A stretch of 64,000 bases of DNA, taken from the NCBI GenBank assembly GCA_910580105.1, contig CAJTWN010000011.1, positions 1 to 64,000 on the forward strand, written 5' to 3'. The translations under genes and the position numbers were made by a program. Under the pieces are notes generated by a model that was given only the letters and a program-made list of their open reading frames with translations, was not told the DNA's origin and made no database searches. Below, piece after piece: positions 20,401 to 27,460 of this stretch; within the stretch, counting starts at the first letter, position 1; the number at the start of each line of letters is the position of its first letter. Source of the stretch: an uncultured Clostridia bacterium. GTDB taxonomy: Bacteria > Bacillota > Clostridia > Monoglobales > Monoglobaceae.

Positions 20401-21144
20401 CGGCATTTCGTTATGCTCCTCAATCGTCAGCCGTCCCGTCCATCTCCACACTTCCCCATTACTTGTCAGCGCAAATCCCCATTCTCTATCGGCCGCAACG
20501 GAAACGACTGAAGATAAGTTGGCTACCTGGGTGGGTGTCGTGTATTCCGGTACATCATAGGGGGTGATGTTATAGCTGGTATCATTATACAACCCCCAGG
20601 TTACCACCGTCCCATCATCTTTCAGGAATATGTAAAAAGCATCGCCGCAGGCAACCCGGGACAGCATACTGTTCGTATTTGAAGTCGTTTCGTTGGCGGC
20701 TGTGGCTGCTTCTTCGCTGAATGCTGCAGCAGCCTCCGGCATTGCGGGTATTTCTGAAAGCTGATATGCTTCTTCGTAAGCTGCACGCTTTGCATCACGT
20801 TTTTCTGTCAGCAAAATTTTCTGTGCTTCCCGAAGGCTGATTCCATCATGCTCGGCACGCTGCTGCAGAACAGTGAGCGTTTCTGATTTTTCGGCAGCTA
20901 TCTGCTCCGTTTCCGGTGCGTTTGAGAGTTCTGCCTCTGTATGTGTGTCGGCAGTATCTTCTGCGAAAGATTCTTCGGATTCCGGCAGGAGCAGCCGCTC
21001 TCCCGATTCTGCCGTTTGTTCGGGTTCAGCCGACGGCAAGATAATTTTGGTTTCTTCGGCCGCTGAAGGCGGCATAGCATACGCACTGCTGCACAGCAGT
21101 AATATGCCGAGTACCAGTGCCAGCACTCTTTGTACGTTTTTCAT
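14419..21144 (-). CDS. giant S-layer-anchored protein: RCC1 repeats, vWA-like, SLH, DUF4855-like
   Basis: This 2241-residue exported protein begins with a signal peptide (MKNVQRVLALVLGILLLCSS, cleavage near AYA). An acidic linker (25-150) precedes a beta-propeller of RCC1 repeats (about 175-870) with at least eight GQLGDG-type motifs such as WGDNFYGQLGDGT and WGNNDKGQLGDGT. A von Willebrand A-like domain (about 1115-1290) has the DISQS metal-site start, close to the canonical DxSxS. Three SLH domains follow (about 1530-1760; GIINGDEAANFNPGNPVTRA in the first) and should bind secondary cell-wall polymer. The last 470 residues resemble DUF4855 (LMWVPYTAGKK, CDIVIIQPGYFYSE), a TIM-barrel-like domain of unknown activity. 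The unusual order places SLH internally. It heads an operon with gene B, and a decayed second copy exists at 10486-10990. Confidence 0.88.
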   Translation of the reverse strand: MKNVQRVLALVLGILLLCSSAYAMPPSAAEETKIILPSAEPEQTAESGERLLLPESEESFAEDTADTHTEAELSNAPETEQIAAEKSETLTVLQQRAEHDGISLREAQKILLTEKRDAKRAAYEEAYQLSEIPAMPEAAAAFSEEAATAANETTSNTNSMLSRVACGDAFYIFLKDDGTVVTWGLYNDTSYNITPYDVPEYTTPTQVANLSSVVSVAADREWGFALTSNGEVWRWTGRLTIEEHNEMPSAVRVDGLTDVASIAGGAGGLTALKKDGTVWYAARNTENGELDTPEPVQDASGMPLSGIIEISSGEEHSLALAGDGTVYAWGDNFYGQLGDGTRESRDYAAPIRNYTGAEKIAKVTAAEGYNLLEDEAGVRWTFGKSDDIEGIAYPKHLWMAQPLAEEEIAETFPPVGIKEIARYSHLGLALGTDGSVWQKGTYTYTLQEEDPEYYPPGMYFMYVYIHDSDWTRTEGLSGTIEIPKTPALTIAASAFNNSQSLAVVNGFLMSAGDNNWGQLGDGTNTASSFPEFVVDYQDYQMDDVKKVSSGYGFNLILTEDGRVWSVGCADNGKLGIGETEHTNKVYPVRGKNGNGFLRDFVDISAGYKHGIAVKKDGSLWAWGHNSVGQLGDDSKVSTNVPVRVKGANGEDWMKNVVSAYANASTSMALKSDGTVYMWGNNDKGQLGDGTKTNRKTPVQVKGENGQGYIGNIKQIATAEGCSLALSTDGTVWSWGDNQNGRLGDGTTNNRYYPSKVLKADGSVLDHIESISVGYYFCAAVDEQGAVWTWGRNDYGQLGHGDTEDSYYADPVYEDGKVGRLYGVTAISCGRNYMLMSRGADGSILASGYNQYGQFGNGRTGEQTVYPVEAFDSEIVKDVLWLREYMHNYGYIGTWTDKITLPAEAPNGSKIRWSSNSHYIQTNGQVNHPDCYGKDTKVTLTAEISRDALSYEETFSSTVAQDTTIQPSKALPVRSLGFEYDQTEDVPLGITSPEISGITIKNINKEQGIYELYFQDSQITHEEGAEPFFFWSSRDGVFLPVEGDETYRRVRFTVDEDKLDRSAKIVVGMGDGLGYIDKASFQIRRTGTVQTYQAAPNLISQAMEQTLNDTPISASLEAAVGIDISQSMLQFDSGDTKGWMSSAEGLLEDLPEDSVVHLTAADGTQSLALDKTAGLTALEQLKTQPYQGNCTALELLERTSETLSPNGEGNQLLVLFVQEIEDSTAVEEKIHALAQEGIAVYIMVLGGSCSGGHPNVHSCDSVLALRLAMSELYGALYTIGQAQPMLAETRAQTAGQTTDFKTGWHNFQTGGGGNAFGKSLSSLLNIYGCLPVMTDSYNLLDSVAPAELYQLMRGRAGGVTGGMDGVFDFYEGMKGLFASKWETADVEQVIEENLKYRFPVLVKDSSDNISIITGKSGGSYTKYSYGNEAGEIAGVLDMYGYLTAIHNNSVNITSDPPENVIPYQIIQILHPYDKNIELREYAVDNQGTPWGYVSTLPFEDTYVNNGRYARYNTGALADKTILMGGLNVSYGTKADKTLPDIYNASKLFRVLHYQDLHNNSEGSWYYPYLQTATNLGIINGDEAANFNPGNPVTRAEAFKMILEAGKVDLSGSGAVNDAEFWARTYIDYMKNNVGIYGTINIDNAYFYQEMPREEIAYVIAEVFLNHTEDLRTAASLFDVPDGTACMQNAKWNSGTAFTDQWGISQGYKEAVRQLYFNNVMVGSLEADGTVQYKPTASVKRSEICKVIVKCLFDLDETVKTIRTVTEGDSRPVYIVLYDSEYVMDTGEKVDRYLNANGGKFEYSEAFFVNYFRMLKDAEVEFALSIRELDYDIEPNRLANATGDSTALTSEQVNGERRKILVDKTAEYVLKIVNHMYGAYRSLPASERPRIFPKVYIGTPHFDGSKWGETAAQLAMEGENQQARAIQDEFAALYRDTFAQIYQKITMQNQVISPSGNYYAPVNTEDIAGIYYGKEDPMFDIRVGQGEDWIVEPDVTSLWYKTMETMSRFIHEKGKKLMWVPYTAGKKNNLRRIGHIANSAVYTDAAGREHNFCDIVIIQPGYFYSEVSPSDDYMPIIQDIHDSTVNGAVTVDGEIIGERIPAGTLITFEMEYDASLITGRSTGRDDDNRSEPSQKAERFLYTYHQFWDLISGGYSFGIYAGGPNEQGFDTLDLSHRHSSKNHNTLDFRYNEGYDENHNRAYADFAGLHDVNQPYGKLLYDITYMLIYSVYLGNMPALNAFLSY

Positions 21145-21208
21145 CTGTACTCCATCCCTTTCATTTTTTTCTTTTGTATGTTTTGTTTGGTTTATTTTGT
21201 CTCTAATT

Positions 21209-21237
21209 AGTATAATTCAGTGATTTTTCTTTTTCAA
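21209..21237 (-). promoter_or_regulatory. promoter of the giant surface-protein operon
   Basis: On the - strand TTGAAA (21232-21237) and TATACT (21209-21214) are spaced by 17 bases, 65 bases before the start codon. GGGATGGAGT serves as ribosome site. Confidence 0.65.
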
Positions 21238-21550
21238 GTATTTCCAACAAAAAATGAGGTTTTATTGAAGACAGAATTGTTGTATTTTCGACATTTTTGA
21301 TATTACCGATAATGAGATATTGAAGTATAAAAATTCTTCAGATTGGATAAAAGAAATAAAATATCTCCAAATATTGATAGCATATAAAGAAAAGAGTATG
21401 ATGAAAAAATGGAATAAAAACTGATATTAAGCAGTAAAAGGGAGAAAAACATTGCATAGACAGATAAAGAGCAGGCATTCCTAGAGATTTCGTAACAAAA
21501 GCAATGTGGAAATCTGTGTTATGTAAAGATGTGCCGGAAATAATGAAACA
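21238..21550. other. gene-poor AT-rich gap with a coding scrap
   Basis: No intact gene is seen. A + strand frame from about 21270 to 21424 reads FDITDNEILKYKNSSDWIKE then IKYLQILIAYKEKSMMKKWN before a stop, without a start codon or ribosome site. It looks like the tail of a lost gene, family not recognised. Confidence 0.4.
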
Positions 21551-21907
21551 TCAAAAGCGGCCGTATTTACACGTGTGTGTACAGATATAAATTATGTGAT
21601 ATAGAAAAAAATGTTCTGATGTTTTATCATTTGATCCACCGCATGCAGATAAAAAAGACTGTTGGTTATCAAAAATAAAAATATTCATATCTGGTTTTTG
21701 CGATATATCAAGTTTACTACAATATTCTATATTCTTTTCTACTATAAAATTAAAATCTTCTTCAACTCCATCCTTGACTCCATTATAATTTACATTGATA
21801 TTATCTTTTTTGAAATGATGTTTCATACCATATTCATTCGGATAACAGCCTACCATCACAAAAATCAGCGAAACAGTTAAAATCATCATAAAGCTTTTTT
21901 TGATCAT
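21551..21907 (-). CDS. small lipoprotein, probably truncated
   Basis: The 118-residue frame has a lipoprotein signal with lipobox FVMVGC (cysteine 21). The central part DMNIFIFDNQQSFLSACGGS looks like a folded domain, but the end (HFFLYHIIYICTHTCKYGRF) is atypical and suggests a frameshift or truncation. The ribosome site AGGAGGGG overlaps the edge of direct repeat copy 2, so the repeat insertion or duplication is immediately upstream of the gene. Family not recognised. Confidence 0.55.
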   Translation of the reverse strand: MIKKSFMMILTVSLIFVMVGCYPNEYGMKHHFKKDNINVNYNGVKDGVEEDFNFIVEKNIEYCSKLDISQKPDMNIFIFDNQQSFLSACGGSNDKTSEHFFLYHIIYICTHTCKYGRF

Positions 21908-21921
21908 CTATTTTACCCCTC

Positions 21922-22651
21922 CTCACTGTCTCGCTGTCACACAGCCCGTTACCGCAGTATATGTATGTATTTACTGTACCATTGTCAACTTTGTCAACTG
22001 ACGCCCATAGAGTAAAATATTGCAGGTTAAAACGCGATGAAGCATGGTCAGGAATTCAAGCTTTCCTGATAGATACTTTGAACATAATGTTAATAATCAA
22101 CGTCTTCGACCTGCTTAATAAATCATCCCTGTTCTGCTTTTATTCTATCCTCATGATTCCGTTTTGTCCGGCATGGTTTTATCATCCGCCAAGACGCCCT
22201 CTTCATACATACACTGCACCAAGGGAATGATTTCATCCATTATCCGCTCCACAAATTTCATCTGCATAGGATGTAGTCTCTTCAGCTTCTTCTGTATCAC
22301 ATAATTTATATCTGTATCATACCCAAATAATATATAATCTGTGCTCACCTCCAAATATTTACACAAATCTATCAATGTCGCAACCGATATACCATTCTTC
22401 CCCCTTTCAATCGCGCTGATCGTTTTGCTGCTCACATTCAGCATTTCCGCCAACTCTTTTTGCGTATATTTCATCTCTTTTCTCGCTTTTGCAATTCGTT
22501 CTCCTGAATGTATATAATTATACCGGAAGTCTTTCATCATTCTGCATCTCCTTTGTTGTTTTTTTCTCAGTCTAATCTATTTATCCTAAGATAAAAACAA
22601 CATTTCACATGGATAATGCAAAACAAATGTATAATATATTGACTCCCACTG
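21922..22651. repeat. long direct repeat, copy 2
   Basis: The same 730 bases as 9214-9943, same orientation. After 22651 the sequence runs into a truncated IS3-family transposase, whereas copy 1 runs into the serine recombinase remnant. Confidence 0.93.
22151..22540 (-). CDS. XRE-family regulator, copy 2
   Basis: It is identical in protein sequence to the gene at 9443-9832, within direct repeat copy 2. It has the helix-turn-helix near residues 12-55, and the same putative operator precedes it at 22581-22594. Two identical regulators 12.7 kb apart would control the same operators. Confidence 0.85.
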   Translation of the reverse strand: MMKDFRYNYIHSGERIAKARKEMKYTQKELAEMLNVSSKTISAIERGKNGISVATLIDLCKYLEVSTDYILFGYDTDINYVIQKKLKRLHPMQMKFVERIMDEIIPLVQCMYEEGVLADDKTMPDKTES

Positions 22652-22671
22652 GTAAATCTTTCAAGCCCTTG

Positions 22672-23406
22672 CTCGATAGAAGGTAAAAATCAAATCATTA
22701 GAGATGAAAATGAACGCTTGCGGGATTTTCTTCTCGCTCACAGAAAGGATGTGAAAACAAGCATAAAATATATGATTATCTATCGTAATAAAGACCAGCA
22801 TCCAATTAGCGAAATGTGTAGATTTTTTGAAGGATCAAGAAGTGGATATTATAATTATGTATCCCGTATGGATATACCTGCAAAAGATTTGTCATTGGCA
22901 GAAAAGATACAAGAATGGCAAGACAAGTGCGGAAAAACTTACGGCTATTGCAGGATGCATATATGGCTTGAAAGACATAGAATACATCATAACCCCAAAA
23001 CCATTCTTCGTGTAATGCAAAAATACAATTTGTTATCCGTTGTAAGAAGAAAGAAGTATCGTAATTACGGAGAATACTTGCACCGTTATCCTAATTTGCT
23101 AAACAGAGATTTTCACGCAGAAAAACCAAATCAAAAATGGGGTACAGATATTTCATATATCAAAACTAATCAAGGGACTTTGTACTTATCAATTATCAGA
23201 GATTTATTTGACAACAGTATTGTGTCTTACAAAACCGGAACAGAGCAAAATATTAATCTTGTACTTTCAACCATTAGAAAAGCAAAAAAAGGAAAAAGTC
23301 ACTGCAGAGCTGCAACTCCACAGTGACCAAGGCTTTCAGTATACTTCACACGCGTACTTTAAGCTGATTAAATCATACAACATTACACCATCAATATCAA
23401 GGAAAA
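22672..23406 (+). mobile_element. broken IS3-family (IS150-like) transposase remnant
   Basis: The frame starting in IEGKNQIIRDENERLRDFLL is the end of orfA or start of orfB. It continues through the HTH_21-like SEMCRFFEGSRSGYYNYV to the DDE integrase core with WGTDISYI (first Asp). Near 23286 an A-run frameshift moves the reading into a second frame that gives VTAELQLHSDQGFQYTSHAY (second Asp). The sequence stops matching after PSISRK, so the glutamate of the DDE triad and the right end are missing. The 5' part of orfA is also absent. It cannot transpose by itself. Confidence 0.88.
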
Positions 23407-23422
23407 GCATCCTTCAACACGA

Positions 23423-24598
23423 TCAGCGATAGGATTTCCGAAGAATCTCTACACAATCTTCATCTGTTAGAACAGAAGGATTTGCCGCATACAAGCCGCC
23501 CATGGTTTCACGAGCGCTCTTTGCAATCTTTTCAAAATCATCCGGCACAATCCCATAATCGGACATTTTTAAATCTGCCACACCACAGGCTTCCTGCAAG
23601 TCTGCAAGGGCTGTAATAAAGTCTTGCGGCTCCTGCGCTTCCTTCATCCCAAGCGCCTGTGCCATTTTGATAAATCGCTCATCACAGGCATGTTTTTCAA
23701 CGAAAAAGCCGAAAAACGCTTTGGAAATCATAATCAAACCTGCTCCATGGGGCAGGTCCGGATAAAAACCGGACATGGCCTGTTCAATAGAATGCTGTGC
23801 CGTTGTTACGCTTATAGTCATAACAATTCCTGCAATGGTATTTGCAAAGGCCATATTTTCCCGTGCTTCCATATCGCCGCCGTCTTTCACCGCCCGGGCA
23901 AGATATTCCCCCACCTTTTCAATTGCAGTGACGGCATACATATCACTCATCACGCTCGCAAAGGTGGAAATATAACTTTCAACTGCATGAAAAAGGGTGT
24001 CAAACCCCTGATATGCAGTAAATTCAGGCGGAACCGACTTCATCAGTTCCGGATCAATAACCGACAGAACCGGAAAAAGACAGTCATAGCCGCCTACGCC
24101 AATTTTTTCGTGTGTATCTTCATTGGTCACCACGCCCCACTGGTCAGCTTCGCTCCCTGTCCCGGCCGTTGTTGTAATACAAACAACCGGCAACGCCTGA
24201 TTTTCCAGCGGCTTTCCTTTTCCCGTACCGCCATTGACATAATCCCACAAATCTCCGTCGTTCACCGCCATCATTGCCATTGCTTTACTTGCATCCATCA
24301 CACTCCCGCCGCCAAGGGCAACAATAAAATCACATCCATTTTCCCGTGCGGCAGCAGCACCCGCCATAACAGAAGTTTTGGTTGGATTTGCACCAATTCC
24401 ATCAAAAATCACCGTTTCCACACCAGCCATTTTCAGCTGCTCCTCTGTCCGGGAAAGCGCACCGCTGTTTCTTGCAGATTTCCCATTGGAAATAACAAGC
24501 AGCGCTTTTTTTCCAGGCATTGACTGTTCATGCAATTCATCCAGGCGGCCATTTCCAAAAATAAATCTGGTTGGTACATACATTTGAAAACTCATCAT
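23423..24598 (-). CDS. iron-containing alcohol dehydrogenase
   Basis: The 391-residue group III alcohol dehydrogenase has the NAD(P)-binding GGGSVMDASKAMA near residue 100, TTTAGTGSEADQWGVV near 145, and the metal ligands in QGFDTLFHAVESY and TTAQHSIEQAMSGFYPDLPHGAGL (Asp and three His). It reduces aldehydes to alcohols or the reverse, probably with NADPH, in the cytoplasm. It closely follows the acetyltransferase gene (18-base gap) and is likely co-transcribed with it. Its 3' end abuts the IS3 remnant without damage. The natural substrate cannot be told from sequence. Confidence 0.93.
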   Translation of the reverse strand: MMSFQMYVPTRFIFGNGRLDELHEQSMPGKKALLVISNGKSARNSGALSRTEEQLKMAGVETVIFDGIGANPTKTSVMAGAAAARENGCDFIVALGGGSVMDASKAMAMMAVNDGDLWDYVNGGTGKGKPLENQALPVVCITTTAGTGSEADQWGVVTNEDTHEKIGVGGYDCLFPVLSVIDPELMKSVPPEFTAYQGFDTLFHAVESYISTFASVMSDMYAVTAIEKVGEYLARAVKDGGDMEARENMAFANTIAGIVMTISVTTAQHSIEQAMSGFYPDLPHGAGLIMISKAFFGFFVEKHACDERFIKMAQALGMKEAQEPQDFITALADLQEACGVADLKMSDYGIVPDDFEKIAKSARETMGGLYAANPSVLTDEDCVEILRKSYR

Positions 24599-24616
24599 TC
24601 TACATCCTTTCTATCT

Positions 24617-25183
24617 TTAATTATTCCTACCTATATGTTTAATCACGCTTGCCGGAACCCCGGCTACAATTACATCATCCGGCACATCTTCTGTGACGAC
24701 TGCCCCTGCGGCAACAACCGCATTTTTACCAACTGTTACCCCGGGCAGTATAGACGCTCCTGCGCCAATCCACGCATTTTTACAGATACGGATAGGCCTT
24801 GATTCCACAGACCGGCGTTCTTCAGCCCGCAGCACATGGTTTGTCGTAATCAGATTAACCCGCGGTGCAATCAGCACCTTATCCTCTAGGGTTATCCCTC
24901 CACGATCCATAAACGTACAATTCTGATTGATAAAAACATCTTTTCCAACTTTGATATTCCGTCCAAAATCGGTATAAAACGGAGGCAGTAATTCAAAGGA
25001 TCCGTCTATATCCTGTCCGGTCAGATCTGAAAAGATTTCCCGGACCTCCTCTCTGGAATGATAGGACAAATTTAATTCCGCCAGCTTTTTTTGTGTTTCT
25101 GTAATCACTTCTTTTATTTTGTTATATTCCGGGTCCTGAACGGAAATCTTTTCCCCTGCCAAATCCCGTGCAAAAATATCCAT
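24617..25183 (-). CDS. maltose/galactoside O-acetyltransferase family protein
   Basis: This 188-residue left-handed beta-helix enzyme has an N-terminal Mac domain and hexapeptide repeats (GRNIKVGKDVFINQNCTFMD, then ILPGVTVGKNAVVAAGAVVT). The catalytic histidine segment NLITTNHVL is present. It transfers acetyl from acetyl-CoA to sugar hydroxyls, typically in detoxification. AAAGGTGAG precedes ATG. It is the first gene of a two-gene operon with the alcohol dehydrogenase. Confidence 0.92.
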   Translation of the reverse strand: MDIFARDLAGEKISVQDPEYNKIKEVITETQKKLAELNLSYHSREEVREIFSDLTGQDIDGSFELLPPFYTDFGRNIKVGKDVFINQNCTFMDRGGITLEDKVLIAPRVNLITTNHVLRAEERRSVESRPIRICKNAWIGAGASILPGVTVGKNAVVAAGAVVTEDVPDDVIVAGVPASVIKHIGRNN

Positions 25184-25405
25184 ATTTTCTCACCTTTCCA
25201 CTCTCTTCTTTTTCATTATAACCAACATTTACTCAAATGTCCAATGCTTATATTCAATAGCCATCTATTCATTTTAACTATAGACGTCATCGCTGCATAT
25301 AAAACCATTTATCCTCAAATTACAGTGCCTTCGTCTTCTTCGGCAATCAATAAACAACACCACACTTCTTCCCTTTATACAATACGATTTTACTACTGTA
25401 AACAC

Positions 25406-25445
25406 AAAAAGGCCATTTCCGAATCTGGAAATGACCTTTTATTCT
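25406..25445 (-). terminator. terminator of the diguanylate cyclase gene
   Basis: Stem AAAGGCCATTTCC/GGAAATGACCTTT with one G-T pair is flanked by A and T tracts, so it is bidirectional. It lies 20 bases past the stop codon. Confidence 0.8.
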
Positions 25446-25465
25446 TTTTCTTTTCAGACATCGTT

Positions 25466-26605
25466 TTATACTTTCCTTTGTCCAACCGGCTCTTCACCGG
25501 TTGTCTTCGCCTTATACGCCGTCAGAACAAACTGCCCTTTGCCGCAGCGTTTGGCATCATACAGTGCACGATCTGCCAACCCGAACAAGCTGTCAAAAGA
25601 AGGTTTTTCTTTAAATACTACCGCCCCCATACTCACAGTTATATTCATCGAAAGCCGTTCCAAAACACCCTCGCGGATATTTTCAAGAAGCTGGCCGCAC
25701 TTATCTTTTACATCTTCCTGCCCCTCAATATCGTATATGAAAATCATAAACTCATCACCGCCAATCCGGCCGACAATATCCCTATCCAAAAAAAGATTAC
25801 GCAAGACAATCCCTGTCTGGATCAAAACCGCATCGCCGGCCTGATGCCCCAGGGTATCATTCACCCCTTTAAAATTATCAATATCAAGGACAATCAGGCA
25901 GGAATGTCCGTGATATTTCTTTTTTCTAATCGCCTCTGCAATCCGCCGTTCACAGGCCGCTTTATTCGCAATCCCGGTCAACTCATCCATCGCACTCAGC
26001 TTCTGATAATTCAATTTTGCAGTATTATCCCGTATTCGCAGATTGGTAACAATCGTTGAAACAACAAAAGAAAAAAGCAGCGCCACCAGGGAATTAAAAA
26101 TATCATTCTCGGCTATCAGCCCCGTCTTCACCCGGCTGATCAATAAAATATAAACAATTTCTGCCAATACAGTAATCGAAAAAATATTTCTCGACTTAAA
26201 GATAAATATCACCGGCAGTACCAAAAGAAGAAGGGGAAAAAACGAACTTGGCGATTCCGGATACGGATATATATCTATAACCATAATATAAGCAATCAGC
26301 GCCAAACAATAAAGATTGCAGGCGTAGTAAACAACGAAATGACTCTTTCTTTCCCGCCTCTGATAAAAAAGCGTAAACAAATAAAATCCCATCGCCGCAG
26401 GTATAAAAAAATAATATACTTCCGTAACCGACCAGGACGATATGATAAACGGCGTGACCAACAAAAGTATCACCAGCATAATCAGGGAACTGAAGCTGGC
26501 GGTTTGCAGTACATGCAGGTTTTTCAACATATTTTCCGTCTCAAAATCAATATAATACTGCTTTCGAAGCCGATTTTGTTCTTTTATCATCTGCACTGTG
26601 CGCAC
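25466..26605 (-). CDS. membrane diguanylate cyclase (GGDEF)
   Basis: The 379-residue protein has about six membrane helices (residues about 40-60, 64-80, 92-110, 122-137, 142-157, 168-187) and a GGDEF domain (about 205-370). The active-site motif GGDEF is at 282-286, with DELTGIANK at the domain start and DIDNFKGVND near 241. It makes c-di-GMP. The allosteric I-site RxxD expected nine residues before GGDEF reads LDRD, so product inhibition may be lost. The N-terminal membrane part has no recognised sensor. Start GTG follows AAAGGGGG. No c-di-GMP effector is close by. Confidence 0.9.
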   Translation of the reverse strand: MRTVQMIKEQNRLRKQYYIDFETENMLKNLHVLQTASFSSLIMLVILLLVTPFIISSWSVTEVYYFFIPAAMGFYLFTLFYQRRERKSHFVVYYACNLYCLALIAYIMVIDIYPYPESPSSFFPLLLLVLPVIFIFKSRNIFSITVLAEIVYILLISRVKTGLIAENDIFNSLVALLFSFVVSTIVTNLRIRDNTAKLNYQKLSAMDELTGIANKAACERRIAEAIRKKKYHGHSCLIVLDIDNFKGVNDTLGHQAGDAVLIQTGIVLRNLFLDRDIVGRIGGDEFMIFIYDIEGQEDVKDKCGQLLENIREGVLERLSMNITVSMGAVVFKEKPSFDSLFGLADRALYDAKRCGKGQFVLTAYKAKTTGEEPVGQRKV

Positions 26606-26918
26606 CCTTCTGCCCCCTTTCCTGAACCATATAGTTCAGTATATCACAACGCCGCCCCACCGTCCAACCACAAAAAAGTAAAAAAGTTCTGTTTTTTGTA
26701 TACAAATTCTTCTCATCCAATACTTTTTCTCTGGAATGTTGTTTTTTCCTCTGTATCGCTTATCACTCTAATTTTATACCAAACAAATTCTATTTCTTTA
26801 AGCTGGATTTATGTTTAAAAAACAACCTCTATGTAAATGATTTTATTATTTATATAGTAATAATTATACTAATAATATCAAATTTATATTCTGCTGTCAA
26901 TAGCATAAAATATATTGG
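26606..26918. other. intergenic gap
   Basis: No gene is seen. For the cyclase, TTGGAC and TATACT are present upstream on the - strand at 18-base spacing, and a GAACCATATAGTTC palindrome lies at 26623-26636. The right half is extremely AT-rich and precedes the next XRE gene. Confidence 0.4.
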
Positions 26919-27161
26919 GTGATAAAATTGAACAAAAATTTCAAAGACGATTATATCAAAATAGGATTAAAAATAGCATATTACAGAAAATTAAAATCCT
27001 TAACGCAAGCGCAACTCGCAGAAAAATTGAATTGCGGCGTTTCGTTTATCGGGCAAATAGAAGCACCTAATATTTATAAAGCAATCTCCCTTGATACTTT
27101 ATTTAAAATCGCACAAGCGCTCGATGTGCCTGCATACAAACTTTTATATTTTGAAAATTAA
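26919..27161 (+). CDS. small XRE-family regulator (relative of 171-422)
   Basis: The 80-residue helix-turn-helix protein (KIAYYRKLKSLTQAQLAEKL, then GVSFIGQIEAPN) resembles the one at 171-422 in length and layout. The listed start is GTG at 26919, but TTG at 26928 has GGGTG six bases upstream and is perhaps the true start. The protein has no effector domain. It is followed by a weak small frame at 27209 and a hairpin. Confidence 0.75.
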   Translation: MIKLNKNFKDDYIKIGLKIAYYRKLKSLTQAQLAEKLNCGVSFIGQIEAPNIYKAISLDTLFKIAQALDVPAYKLLYFEN

Positions 27162-27208
27162 AAAAATATGGCATTTCTTTTAGCAAGCATAACACATCGG
27201 TACGCACA

Positions 27209-27298
27209 GTGCCGAATGTGGCAAAAAATTCTTTGCAAGATTTTTTATCTTTAGAAAAAGCTATCCGCATAACGGAACAAGAATCGTCAAAAAAGCGG
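27209..27298 (+). other. possible tiny coding remnant
   Basis: From a GTG at 27209 the frame reads VPNVAKNSLQDFLSLEKAIR then ITEQESSKKR before it runs into a hairpin. It looks protein-like but lacks a ribosome site. It might be the head of a lost second gene of an XRE operon. Confidence 0.25.
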
Positions 27299-27327
27299 TA
27301 TGGAGCGGCTTCATGCCGCTCCATACC
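27297..27327. terminator. 13-bp hairpin downstream of the XRE gene
   Basis: GGTATGGAGCGGC and its exact complement (27297-27309 with 27315-27327) enclose TTCAT. There is no T run, so its role as terminator is uncertain. Confidence 0.45.
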
Positions 27328-27460
27328 CCAAAAACATATTATACGGTTTTATCTCACGCCCCACGCAAGAAAGTTCTTTTATTTTTCTCAAAAAATCCGA
27401 TGCTATAAACACTTTATTGAAAAAAACATTCCAAAAGAACCGTTTCAGCGAAACAGGTTT

